A stretch of DNA of 64,000 nt from Paenibacillus silvestris. Lineage in GTDB: Bacteria; Bacillota; Bacilli; Paenibacillales; NBRC-103111. This document shows, one piece after another, positions 16,691 through 24,621 of this stretch (the stretch's first letter is position 1; each line of letters starts with the position of its first letter). Below the pieces are notes generated by a model. The model saw only the letters and a program-made list of their open reading frames with translations, was not told the DNA's origin and ran no database searches. Location of the stretch: assembly GCF_009882985.1 (NCBI RefSeq), contig NZ_WTUZ01000017.1:43854-107853 (forward strand), in the 5' to 3' direction. Made by a program: the position numbers and the translations under genes.

Positions 16691-17659
16691 TCAACAAAAT
16701 CTTAAAGCGACTAACCGCTCTTCCAGTAGCAAACGCAGCTCATCAGGAATCCGCTTATATTCGACCCCTTTCCCCAAAAACAACAGCCAATCCGCATAAT
16801 AAGCAAGCGTCTCAGCATCGGTCACATCCAACTGAACATTGAAAACCCCGCTCGACTGAAACATCCCGGTTAAGGACAGAATGATCCCAGGCGGGTGCAT
16901 TCGCTTAAAGCGCTGAATCCCAACTGTATCTAGTTTCACAACAAGATTGGATTCACGTGCACGAAGCAGTTTCATGTTTAAGATCTCTAGTTCAGTCCAC
17001 TTCATCTCCTGCTCAGAAATTACCGAATCCCGCAGCATCGCAACAGGTAAATAACGAAACTCATCCGTATCAAAATCATAAACCTCGACAAGCCACTGAG
17101 CGTTCGAGTTAAATATATGCAGCAAAAAAACGTCCAGCAACTGCGGCCAGCCAAGACTCAGTTCATAAGTCACGCGCAAATGTTTATCCCGCACAGCAAG
17201 CGAAATCAGCTGGTTCAGCTCCGCAGGCGCCGCATCGTCGAGCTCCAAGAGATTTGGATTCGCTGGGTTGGTATTTTCGAAAAGCAAGATATTATTCAGC
17301 TCGATCAGCTCGTCTTGCTGCGTTTGCGACGCAATGCCGATTAGTTTTTCAGTGATGGATCGACGATTTTGCAGATAAGGTAGCTGCGAATTCTTCGAGG
17401 CGATAAAACTGATAAAAATCGCCTTCAACTCTTCTGGCGTGAAGCGGGCGGCGGGCAGATATTGATTTTTCATAACAAAATAACCGCCACCTCGTCCAGG
17501 CTCGGACGTCAATGGAAAGCCCATCTCCTGAATCTCGTTGATGTCACGGATCGCCGTCGCTCGGGAAATCTTGAACTCTCTCTGAATCTCAGCAATCGTA
17601 AAATGCGCGCGGTTGTTGATGTACCGCATGATCAGGTTCACTCGTTCTGTTTTTTTCAT
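16691..17659 (-). CDS. YafY-type HTH/WYL domain transcriptional regulator
   Basis: Residues 1-60 are a DeoR-like HTH_11 (RVNLIMRYINNRAHFTIAEIQREFKISRATAIRDINEIQEMG), followed by a beta-wing (GRGGGYFV) and a WYL region (about 140-210: VTYELSLGWPQ...WLVEVYDFDTDEFRYLPVAML). The C-terminal WCX domain is about 220-320. The protein has 322 residues. No ribosome site precedes the ATG; a promoter -10 sits 6 nt before it (see 17666). It faces the tandem effector-binding-domain genes at 17811 and 18353 and is the natural candidate for their regulator. Confidence 0.9.
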   Translation of the reverse strand: MKKTERVNLIMRYINNRAHFTIAEIQREFKISRATAIRDINEIQEMGFPLTSEPGRGGGYFVMKNQYLPAARFTPEELKAIFISFIASKNSQLPYLQNRRSITEKLIGIASQTQQDELIELNNILLFENTNPANPNLLELDDAAPAELNQLISLAVRDKHLRVTYELSLGWPQLLDVFLLHIFNSNAQWLVEVYDFDTDEFRYLPVAMLRDSVISEQEMKWTELEILNMKLLRARESNLVVKLDTVGIQRFKRMHPPGIILSLTGMFQSSGVFNVQLDVTDAETLAYYADWLLFLGKGVEYKRIPDELRLLLEERLVALRFC

Positions 17660-17665
17660 GATTTT

Positions 17666-17695
17666 ATTATAACAAAAATGTAGCAGAAAATGTCA
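17666..17695 (-). promoter_or_regulatory. WYL regulator promoter, predicted leaderless
   Basis: The minus strand has TGACAT (17690-17695), an 18-nt spacer and TATAAT (17666-17671). Only six bases separate TATAAT from the ATG, so transcription should begin at or next to the start codon. Confidence 0.65.
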
Positions 17696-17738
17696 GCAAT
17701 GACCGATTACAAGTTGAATTTTCATTTTTCAATAAACA

Positions 17739-17755
17739 GTATCATTTTTTGATAC
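17739..17755. promoter_or_regulatory. Inverted repeat, candidate WYL operator
   Basis: GTATCA-N5-TGATAC is a perfect dyad midway between the divergent WYL gene and the 17811 gene. Confidence 0.45.
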
Positions 17756-17810
17756 ATTTGGCTTATAGAATCAGTCTTGTAAAGAATATATCCCACAAAG
17801 GAGAATACAA

Positions 17811-18290
17811 ATGACAAACTACTCTATCAAAACAATCTCAGAAAACTACAAAATGACTGCTTTCGGTGTTTCATTTGATGACTACAACGACTGGGGAGGT
17901 AATGCGGCAAAAACGGCAGAGAAAAAAGCTGAAATCACTGAAAACGGCAAGCTTGCTGAACTTCTGGCTCTCGCTGACGAGCAAGAATATCAAATCAACT
18001 ACATCCTCGACGGCAAGCCATGGCGCGGCTTCGGCGTAATGGGAGAGTTCAACGTGGAAGGCACGGTCGTACTTGATTTCCTCGCTGGCGATTACATTGT
18101 CGTGCCTGGGACTGGCGCTGATCAAAACCGCCTTGCTGACGAAATTACAGGCAAGGTCTTCGGAGGCCTGATGCAAGAAATTACAGATTACAAATATGTT
18201 GGTCCTGGTAATTCAACGTTCGTTAAAGCAAATGAATCAGGTGAATGCTACGGCGAAATGTGGCTTCGTGCAGATAAAGTCGCAAACTAA
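17811..18290 (+). CDS. GyrI-like/AraC effector-binding domain protein, copy 1
   Basis: This stand-alone 159-residue protein has the pattern of the bacterial effector-binding fold (GyrI-like, Cass2-like): an N-terminal strand MTAFGVSF, a middle YQINYILDGKPWRGFGVMG and the C-terminal hallmark DYIVVPGTGADQNRLADEITGKVFGGLMQEITDYKYVG. It has no DNA-binding domain, so it may bind small amphipathic or cationic compounds directly. GGAG lies 9 nt before the ATG. It is the first of two tandem paralogs facing a WYL repressor or activator. Ligand unknown. Confidence 0.75.
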   Translation: MTNYSIKTISENYKMTAFGVSFDDYNDWGGNAAKTAEKKAEITENGKLAELLALADEQEYQINYILDGKPWRGFGVMGEFNVEGTVVLDFLAGDYIVVPGTGADQNRLADEITGKVFGGLMQEITDYKYVGPGNSTFVKANESGECYGEMWLRADKVAN

Positions 18291-18352
18291 TCCTTATCCC
18301 ATTTGACTAAATCTAAAAACCAGAAGTTATACTACTTAAAAGGAGCATTCAA

Positions 18353-18829
18353 ATGACAAATTATACGCTTGAACACAAAAAATCATTCACATTAACGGCT
18401 TATGGATTCTCGATCCAATCGAATTTTCAAGACATGCCAGCTATGCAAAAAGAGAAAAACGAGTTTTGGGACAAACTCAAGTCAGATGGGCGTTTTACTA
18501 AGCTTAAAGACGCTGCAAAAGATGATCGTGAATGGTCAGTCAATGAGGTTTATCAAGGAAAACCGTGGAATTATTTCGCAGTAGAAGCTGGTAAATCAGT
18601 GACTGACGCAACGCGCTTTATCGAGTTTCCAGATAGCGAGTACATCGTGGTCGCAGGAAATGGTGATAAGGAAACTTTATTTGATCAGCTGACTTACCGT
18701 GCTTTTGGTGAAGTCTTATCCCAAATCACTGATTATGCTTACATCGGAGGTCCAAATGCCACTTATCGTAAAGATAATGGCGACGGCACTTTCTACGGTG
18801 AATTTTGGGTACCAGTGGTAAAAAAATAA
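18353..18829 (+). CDS. GyrI-like/AraC effector-binding domain protein, copy 2
   Basis: This 158-residue paralog of the preceding gene shares the N-terminus (MTNYTLEHKKSFTLTAYGFSI), the central YQGKPWNYFAVEAG and the C-terminal SEYIVVAGNGDKETLFDQLTYRAFGEVLSQITDYAYIGG. Identity by eye is moderate, so the duplication is old or the copies have diverged in ligand. AAGGAG lies before the ATG, 62 bp after the first gene, with a terminator after its stop: a two-gene operon. No catalytic residues can be assigned. Confidence 0.75.
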   Translation: MTNYTLEHKKSFTLTAYGFSIQSNFQDMPAMQKEKNEFWDKLKSDGRFTKLKDAAKDDREWSVNEVYQGKPWNYFAVEAGKSVTDATRFIEFPDSEYIVVAGNGDKETLFDQLTYRAFGEVLSQITDYAYIGGPNATYRKDNGDGTFYGEFWVPVVKK

Positions 18830-18842
18830 GGATTCTATAGTA

Positions 18843-18880
18843 GAACAGGCAGCCGTCATTAAGTCGGCTGCCTGTTTCTT
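18843..18880 (+). terminator. Terminator of the effector-binding gene pair
   Basis: Stem AACAGGCAGCCG/CGGCTGCCTGTT with a 9-nt loop and a TTTCTTTC tail. Confidence 0.88.
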
Positions 18881-18924
18881 TCGTATTTTAACCTTCCACT
18901 TGGATGTGAATGAGCTATTTATTT

Positions 18925-19488
18925 TCATAATGTACGAAGACGTAGTTCAAAAAAATACTGAACAATTGGATGCTTTAACTTCATCTTCTCGGTCATGTTT
19001 AGAATTCGTTTTTTTCCAACTCGTCTGTCAACCAGAGCTAGAATATTCAATAAGATATCATTACTCTCTATGCTTTCCTCTATAGAAGTGGATAAAAACT
19101 TAGTAGCAATCACGCTAAAATTGGATTTACTTAATGATGCTTGGGCTGACATAAGCTCCTTTGCATGCTCCGATATTTTTCTACTTCTTGCTATTACTTT
19201 TAAACGATCCTCTGGAACACTCCCTTTGGTATCTTTTCTGACCGCTTCAATTTCATCATTGCTGATAGGAATCTGAATATCTGAATCATTCTTAATTTCT
19301 AACTCCGTCTGATACCATCTGATTAAGGAATCACTCATATTGAATACTTTCTTTTTATCTGCCGCCATATAACAAAGTCCTGCTTTATCGGGTAAATAGC
19401 GGTAGCTGGTTGAAAGGTATTCGACCCTTCCATGTAGCGCAGGACTGAGAAAACTCTCCAGCTGTTGTTTCAATTTGCTCCAGGCCAT
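18925..19488 (-). CDS. SF0329-like conserved hypothetical protein
   Basis: This 187-residue, highly charged soluble protein begins MAWSKLKQQLESFLSPALHGRVEYLSTSYRYLPDKAGLCY, a start I recall from the SF0329 family, whose function is unknown. GGAGG lies 5 nt before the ATG. The C-terminal half (ISEHAKELMSAQASLSKSNFSVIATKFLSTSIEESIESNDILLNILALVDRRVGKKRI) looks helical; RVGKKRI near the end is a conserved-looking basic patch. No signal or membrane span. Single gene between convergent neighbours. Confidence 0.7.
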   Translation of the reverse strand: MAWSKLKQQLESFLSPALHGRVEYLSTSYRYLPDKAGLCYMAADKKKVFNMSDSLIRWYQTELEIKNDSDIQIPISNDEIEAVRKDTKGSVPEDRLKVIARSRKISEHAKELMSAQASLSKSNFSVIATKFLSTSIEESIESNDILLNILALVDRRVGKKRILNMTEKMKLKHPIVQYFFELRLRTL

Positions 19489-19725
19489 TTCATCCTCCTA
19501 TGATGTTTCCCCGATTACGAAGTAGTTCTTTTGACATCCCGGATCAGCACCTTCCAAATAATATACTATTTCAATAAAGAATAAGCCACTTCTTAACTCA
19601 AATTATCGCAAGAAAACGTGAGAATAAATGCTTAATTTGTGTGAAAACATATGTAGTGGTAAAACTGCTGCTGGATTTGAAGAATGATTGCACTCAAGAA
19701 GATATGAATGTGAGGAGAAATGACA

Positions 19726-20430
19726 ATGGATATTTCCAAACAAGTTGCCCTTGTAACAGGTGCTAATCGAGGTCTAGGTCGTCATCTTGCACAAGAACTG
19801 CTTTCAAGAGGAGCTAAGGTTTATGCAGGTGCCAGAACTCCCGAATCCATAGATCTTCCGGGGGTGACCCCTCTACGACTAGATATTACGAACGAAAAGT
19901 CAGTTGCTGCCGCAGCCGAGATTGCTAGTGATGTAACTTTACTCATAAATAACGCAGGTTCAAGTACTGGTGCCGATCTTTTGGACGGTGATATGGACAG
20001 TATTCATCTGGAGATGAACACGCATTTCTTTGGCACACTATCGATGATACGAGCTTTTGCTCCCATTCTAGAGAAAAACGGCGGTGGAGCAATCCTCAAT
20101 ATTTTATCAGTTCTTTCTTGGTTCAGCATGGGTGGTGCTAGCGCGTACTCAGCGGGTAAATCCGCTCAATGGAGCTTGACGAATTCGTTCCGATTGACCC
20201 TGGCTCCAAAGAAAATCCATGTTTCCGGTCTGCATGTAGGATTTATGGATACTGATATGACCGCAAATATTCAAGCCCCAAAAGTGAACCCAGCTGAAAT
20301 TGCGAAGCTTGCCATCGATGGCATTGAAACGGGCAGCTATGAAATTGTGGTTGATGAAACTAGTAGAAAACTACTGCAGAAATTGTCAGGTGGTGTACAC
20401 GCGGTATACCCTCAATTGTTTACTAAATAA
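19726..20430 (+). CDS. SDR family oxidoreductase
   Basis: The ATG at 19726 lies 8 nt after GAGGAG; the ATG at 19720 is only 2 nt away, so the later one is chosen (234 residues). TGANRGLGRHLAQEL is the cofactor loop near residue 12, NNAGSS is near 77, and the Ser and Tyr-x3-Lys appear as ILSVLSWFSMGGASAYSAGKSA near 125-145. It is a classical short SDR. The acidic/basic discriminator after strand 2 is YAGARTP, favouring NADPH. Single gene with its own terminator. Substrate unknown. Confidence 0.88.
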   Translation: MDISKQVALVTGANRGLGRHLAQELLSRGAKVYAGARTPESIDLPGVTPLRLDITNEKSVAAAAEIASDVTLLINNAGSSTGADLLDGDMDSIHLEMNTHFFGTLSMIRAFAPILEKNGGGAILNILSVLSWFSMGGASAYSAGKSAQWSLTNSFRLTLAPKKIHVSGLHVGFMDTDMTANIQAPKVNPAEIAKLAIDGIETGSYEIVVDETSRKLLQKLSGGVHAVYPQLFTK

Positions 20431-20444
20431 TCGCCGTGGAACAC

Positions 20445-20483
20445 AAAAGCAAGCATTTGCCAATTGACATTTGCTTGCTTTTT
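20445..20483 (+). terminator. Terminator of the 19726 SDR gene
   Basis: AAAAGCAAGCA and TGCTTGCTTTTT arms with an inner AT stem; T-tail on the plus strand. Confidence 0.85.
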
Positions 20484-20532
20484 ACATTGGGACTATAAGA
20501 ATAAATTTGCAATTTATCAACCACTGGTCTTT

Positions 20533-20763
20533 TTATCTAGGGAGATTGAGTTGCCAAGAAACTCCGAAGCGGTCATTTAACCAACCAAATTTTCTACTGA
20601 ACCCATAATCATTTAGCGGCATAAGTGCTTTTCCACCTTCACTGAGCTTCTCATACAGAATATCAAGTTCTTCTTCCGTACTACAAGTAAGGAAAATTGA
20701 AAAAGATGGAGTGAAAGCGAACTGATGTTTGACAGAACTGTCAAAACACATAACTCCTTTCAC
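20533..20763 (-). pseudogene. VOC/PhnB-like protein remnant
   Basis: The 76-residue frame has the C-terminal half of a PhnB-type VOC domain (FTPSFSIFLTCSTEEELDILYEKLSEGGKALMPL..YGFSRKFGWLNDRFGVSWQLNL). The family's N-terminal half (FLWFDGNAEEAxNFY and the following strands, about 50-60 residues) is missing and was not seen in the other frames upstream. It starts at a GTG without proper ribosome site spacing. I read it as a 5'-truncated, decaying gene. A short functional protein cannot be excluded. Confidence 0.6.
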
Positions 20764-20800
20764 TATAACTCATCTTTTATGTATGTATCTTCTTCTACTT

Positions 20801-21298
20801 TTATTTGACTTGCTCATCGGCCGTAGGCCCATAGAAGCCGGGCACCGGAATATCAAGAAGCCGCAAATAAACCCCAAGTTGCGCACGGTGGTGGACCATA
20901 TGGCTTAATCCGAAGGTACGAAGCGCAATACCCCGAGGTTGGCGTAGGATAATATGGTCGCCATTCCGCAAAGTCCACTCCTCGCTAAGCGTCTTCTCGT
21001 CGCATCCGGCTAACAGTTTTTCAAGCTTGACGATATTCGCGTCGAATTCCCCCAGCATGTCTTCGCGTCTTTCCAAAGCTTCCCTCCTAAGAGGCACGGT
21101 TGAAAGATCGAATTCCGGGTATTGAAAAATCGCAATTTGCCAATTCAGCAGGTTGATAAGGTGCGTAGCCAACTCACCCAACGTCATAGATTTCACGTGC
21201 GGCTTCCAGGACATATGCTCTTCGGGCAAGCACTCCAAGATGCGGCGCGTGGTGGTCAGTTCATGCATGGCGTCTCCGACAATCAGTTGTTTCACCAT
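20801..21298 (-). CDS. DinB family protein
   Basis: This 165-residue four-helix-bundle protein has metal-ligand positions LGELATHLINLLNW near 42-55 and LSHMVHHRAQLGVYLRLL near 130-147, the usual H...H-x3-H pattern of DinB/YfiT thiol-dependent enzymes. GGAGGAG lies 9 nt before the ATG. Such proteins bind a divalent metal and often use bacillithiol in Firmicutes; the reaction here is unknown. The neighbourhood (remnants and single genes) gives no clue. Confidence 0.85.
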   Translation of the reverse strand: MVKQLIVGDAMHELTTTRRILECLPEEHMSWKPHVKSMTLGELATHLINLLNWQIAIFQYPEFDLSTVPLRREALERREDMLGEFDANIVKLEKLLAGCDEKTLSEEWTLRNGDHIILRQPRGIALRTFGLSHMVHHRAQLGVYLRLLDIPVPGFYGPTADEQVK

Positions 21299-21396
21299 AG
21301 ATTTCCACTCCTCCTAATGTAAATGTACTCCATTATATACTACCATATATTGTTAGTGTTCCTGTCTGGAAGATTTACGCCTGGTCAAACCCCAGG

Positions 21397-21618
21397 CTAT
21401 TTAAATGACAAGGCCCGCATCCTATTGGACGCGACCCTTTTTATATGACAGGAAGAAATGATTGTGCGCCCATTGTCGCGAGCATCGCGGACGACTCTAT
21501 CCAACAGCTGTTTACCCAGTTGACGACCACGGAAGCGCGGATCCACGTAGGTATGATCGATCACCCAAGCTCCGGTATTTTGAATCATTCGCTCGTGCTC
21601 CATTACCCTTCTAACCAT
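21397..21618 (-). pseudogene. YjdJ/Gcn5-like small N-acetyltransferase remnant
   Basis: The 73-residue frame contains WVIDHTYVDPRFRGRQLGKQLLDRVVRDARDNGRTIISSC, the complete acetyl-CoA loop of the small YjdJ-type GNATs. The usual N-terminal strands are missing, and after the Cys the expected C-terminal SYVKR-x-EYxDVL is replaced by unrelated sequence, consistent with frameshift and decay. It abuts the GH88 stop codon with no ribosome site. Probably a pseudogene. Confidence 0.6.
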
Positions 21619-22782
21619 TTACCAGAGATATAAATCGTTCCCTTTAAGCTTGAAAATAGCTTCCATGAAATAGTAATCGCCATAAATTATCGCATGATGA
21701 TGGTTCGCCGAGTGATAGGATCCTGAACCGTATTTAATGATACAATCATCATTCGTTGTCCAATCACTTCTAGTGCTATCCAGTGTTCGTAGCAGTTTTA
21801 ACGCCGCTTCCAGATACAAATTCTTTTCATGCTCGCCTACGACTTTCGCAATTTCTATCAGACCGCAAGCCGCAATCGCTGCAGCTGTATCATCCTCACG
21901 CTTCGGTTCTTTGGGCTGTCTGAAATCAACCGGAATCACACCATCGGCAGGAATGTTCGCGATAAAATAATTCGCTATCCGCTTCGCAGTTTGCAGGTAG
22001 TCATCCTTGTGCGTATGCATATAGCTCATCATGTATCCATACAACGCCCAGGTCTGCCCCCTCGTCCAAGATGACCCTTCTTCGTAGCCTTGACCCCCAT
22101 ACGTCCGTACAATGCCGCCATCAAAAGGGTCGAATTCTACGATGTGATTGACAGACCCATCTTGGCGAACAAATGCTGTCATCCCCGTATCGGCATGCTT
22201 CATCGCGATTTGTTTGAATCGGGGGTCGCCAGTTTCTTCCGAGGCCCAGTACAACAATGGAATATTAAACATGCAATCAATAATGGCCCATCCGCGGGTA
22301 TCCGTATGATCTATATCGTTCCAAGCGCGTATAAACCCGCCTGCCAAATTAAATCGACCAGCTAGTAAATTAGCGGCATGCAGCGCCCTTTTGCGCGACT
22401 CTGGATTCTGCGTCACTTTATAATTCGCAACACTGGTTGGCAGCCACATAAATCCAACATCATGATGCAAGCCGTAAAACTCTTCAAAGCAACGATCTAA
22501 TTCTTTTTCGGAAATTTGCGCAATTTCTCTATATTTCTCGTTGCCGGTTTCATGGTACATCAGCCACATCATGCCGCCCCAAAAGCCGTTCGTCCACCAA
22601 TTAATTTCATCGGTTACCGTACCAGAAGGATTATCCACGATCCGGTTGTCATGTGTACCATTAATGGTCGTGAAGGGAATTTTATATTTCGATTTTTCAC
22701 TTACCCAGTCCATTTTTGTTGAAATTTTATCAATGACTTCGTTTAACCAAACTTGATCTTGACCTGTTAACATATGTTTCAT
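21619..22782 (-). CDS. Glycoside hydrolase family 88 (unsaturated uronyl hydrolase)
   Basis: About 387 residues form an (alpha/alpha)6 barrel. DEINWWTNGFWGGMMWLMYHETG (about 45-65), HHDVGFMWLPTS (about 105-115), RGWAIIDCMFNIPLLYWASEETG (about 165-190) and YEEGSSWTRGQTWALYGYMMSY (about 235-255) are GH88 signatures; the Asp residues in the second and third motifs match the catalytic pair of Bacillus unsaturated glucuronyl hydrolase. The family hydrates the 4,5-double bond left by a lyase and releases the uronic acid. No signal peptide, so it acts in the cytosol on imported sugars. It is the last gene after the ABC transporter. The start is M at 22782 or GTG at 22788. Confidence 0.9.
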   Translation of the reverse strand: MKHMLTGQDQVWLNEVIDKISTKMDWVSEKSKYKIPFTTINGTHDNRIVDNPSGTVTDEINWWTNGFWGGMMWLMYHETGNEKYREIAQISEKELDRCFEEFYGLHHDVGFMWLPTSVANYKVTQNPESRKRALHAANLLAGRFNLAGGFIRAWNDIDHTDTRGWAIIDCMFNIPLLYWASEETGDPRFKQIAMKHADTGMTAFVRQDGSVNHIVEFDPFDGGIVRTYGGQGYEEGSSWTRGQTWALYGYMMSYMHTHKDDYLQTAKRIANYFIANIPADGVIPVDFRQPKEPKREDDTAAAIAACGLIEIAKVVGEHEKNLYLEAALKLLRTLDSTRSDWTTNDDCIIKYGSGSYHSANHHHAIIYGDYYFMEAIFKLKGNDLYLW

Positions 22783-22804
22783 GCCCACTTTCTACCGTAT
22801 AATA

Positions 22805-23641
22805 TCAACCTTTTGTCGCTCCCGCTGCGACTCCTTTAATGAAATATTTTTGCAGCGCGATAAAAGCAATGAGAACTGGTACGATAGACATGGCCGTACC
22901 CGCAAACACCATATCCCACCTGGACGCATATTCACCTACAAAACCAAATATCTCAACTATCATCGTTTTGGGCTTATCAGATGGAAGTACTAGACTTGGC
23001 ATTAAGAAGTCATTCCAAATACCGAGACCTTGAAGCACCACCATACTAGCTGTACATGGCCCTAAAAGTGGGAATACAATTCTCCAAAATATGCCGTACT
23101 TGGAGCAGCCATCGATTTCTGCTGCTTCTTCAATCTCACGGGGAATCCCTTTTAAGAAACTGGTATACAATAGGCATCCAAAACCAACGGAACCAGATAC
23201 ATAGATGAGAATGGGAGACCCCAAACTACCATATAAACCTAGTAATTTCATCTCCTTGAACAAAGGAATCATATACACTTGGAATGGAATCATCATTCCA
23301 GCTAAAAAGTAAACATAAACAAGATAGGTCCACATCTTATTCGCTCGTTCGATTGCATATGCTGCCATTGGGATGATCCCAATCATGCCTACAATTGAAA
23401 CGAAAGTTAATAAAATACTGTTCAACATAGCACGAGGAAAATCAGTTTTTGTTAATAAGTACTTAAAGCTTTCAACATAGATGCTGGTTGGAAATGCGAT
23501 CGCATCCCGCAAGATCTCTCCATTGCTTTTGAAGGCCGAGATGAGTGTAAAATAAATAGGGAAAAAGAAAATGACTGCGATGATGAACGTGACTGCAAAG
23601 AGGAGTAGATCTAGCCCGTTCAGTTTTTTGTTAATTTGCAT
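22805..23641 (-). CDS. Carbohydrate ABC transporter permease (MalG-like)
   Basis: The 278-residue protein has six predicted membrane helices and the EAA loop EEAAEIDGCSKYGIFWRIVFPLLGP near 190-215 that docks the ATPase. The N-terminus is LNGLDLLLFAVTFIIAVIFFFPIYFTLISAF, typical of MalG/AraQ proteins. It ends before the GH88 gene and begins 1 bp after the other permease stop region. No ATPase gene is nearby; a shared MsmX-type ATPase elsewhere is expected in this group. Together with its partners it imports an oligosaccharide. Confidence 0.93.
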   Translation of the reverse strand: MQINKKLNGLDLLLFAVTFIIAVIFFFPIYFTLISAFKSNGEILRDAIAFPTSIYVESFKYLLTKTDFPRAMLNSILLTFVSIVGMIGIIPMAAYAIERANKMWTYLVYVYFLAGMMIPFQVYMIPLFKEMKLLGLYGSLGSPILIYVSGSVGFGCLLYTSFLKGIPREIEEAAEIDGCSKYGIFWRIVFPLLGPCTASMVVLQGLGIWNDFLMPSLVLPSDKPKTMIVEIFGFVGEYASRWDMVFAGTAMSIVPVLIAFIALQKYFIKGVAAGATKG

Positions 23642-23642
23642 G

Positions 23643-24548
23643 TTACATCTGAACCTCCCTATTGCGTAGTACCTTAATTTGAATAACCGATAATAGGAGG
23701 ATTAGAAGGAATAGGACAAGCGATAGTGCCGTTCCATAACCCTGTCTGAGTTCACCAAAACCTACTTTATAGATGATGTAAGTCAATGTCTCTGTTGAAA
23801 ATCCAGGACCACCATCGGTCATAACGGCAATTTGATCGAATATTTTCAAAGATCCAATCATCGATAGCATCATACAAACCGTAAAGGCTCCTGCAAGAAG
23901 AGGGAAAGTGATATGCCTGAATTGCATCCAGCGGTTCGCGCCATCCATACTTGCCGCTTCGCTCAACTCTGGCGGGATCCCTTGCAGACCAGCTAAATAA
24001 ATGATCATATAGTAGCCAGATGCCTTCCATATCGTAAATATGATGATAGAAATGAGTGCATAATTTGGATTTCCAAGCCAATCAAGCTTTAAAGATGTTA
24101 ATTTTAACTTATCAAGAATTTGCGTAAGCACACCGAAGTTATAGTTCAAAATAATGGTCCATACGAAGCCCAGCACGATACCGCTTAGCAAAACTGGTAA
24201 ATAAAACACGCTTCTAAATAGGTTTCTAAGCCATTTCACTTGATCAACTAACATCGCAAGAGCTAAAGCAACTGCATTTTCTAAGACGACCAATACGATG
24301 GAAAGAATGAGTGTATTTTTAAGGGCGTTATGTACGCGATCACTATGCCACATTTCTACAAAATTATCGAAACCAATGTAACGGATTTCATTACTTATGC
24401 CATCCCAAGAAGTAAAACTAAGATACACACTACCGAAAGTAGGAACAATAACGAACATGGTGTATAAAATAAAAGCTGGTAACAAAAACAATACAGTATA
24501 GGAAATCCACGTCTTCTTTTTCTTCACTTGTTGTAGGGTAGTTGCCAT
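23643..24548 (-). CDS. Carbohydrate ABC transporter permease (MalF-like)
   Basis: The ATG at 24548 (MATTLQQVKKKKTWISY) has GGAG 7 nt upstream; upstream in-frame codons lie in the intercistronic hairpin. The 301-residue protein has six membrane helices and the EAA loop SEAASMDGANRWMQFRHITFPLLAG near 195-220. It pairs with the MalG-like permease to form the membrane channel for the lipoprotein at 24622-25965. Confidence 0.93.
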   Translation of the reverse strand: MATTLQQVKKKKTWISYTVLFLLPAFILYTMFVIVPTFGSVYLSFTSWDGISNEIRYIGFDNFVEMWHSDRVHNALKNTLILSIVLVVLENAVALALAMLVDQVKWLRNLFRSVFYLPVLLSGIVLGFVWTIILNYNFGVLTQILDKLKLTSLKLDWLGNPNYALISIIIFTIWKASGYYMIIYLAGLQGIPPELSEAASMDGANRWMQFRHITFPLLAGAFTVCMMLSMIGSLKIFDQIAVMTDGGPGFSTETLTYIIYKVGFGELRQGYGTALSLVLFLLILLLSVIQIKVLRNREVQM

Positions 24549-24574
24549 TCTCTCACGCTCCGACCGACTTAGAA

Positions 24575-24606
24575 GGAGAACCTCCGCTGTGGGCAGAGGT
24601 TCCTCC
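24575..24606 (-). promoter_or_regulatory. Intercistronic hairpin after the binding protein gene
   Basis: A stem of GAGGTT/AACCTC extended by CCTCC/GGAG lies in the gap between the binding protein stop and the MalF-like start, with no T-run. This placement suits an mRNA-stabilising or partly terminating hairpin that keeps the binding protein in excess over the permeases. Confidence 0.55.
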
Positions 24607-24621
24607 ATCGAAAGCCGCATT

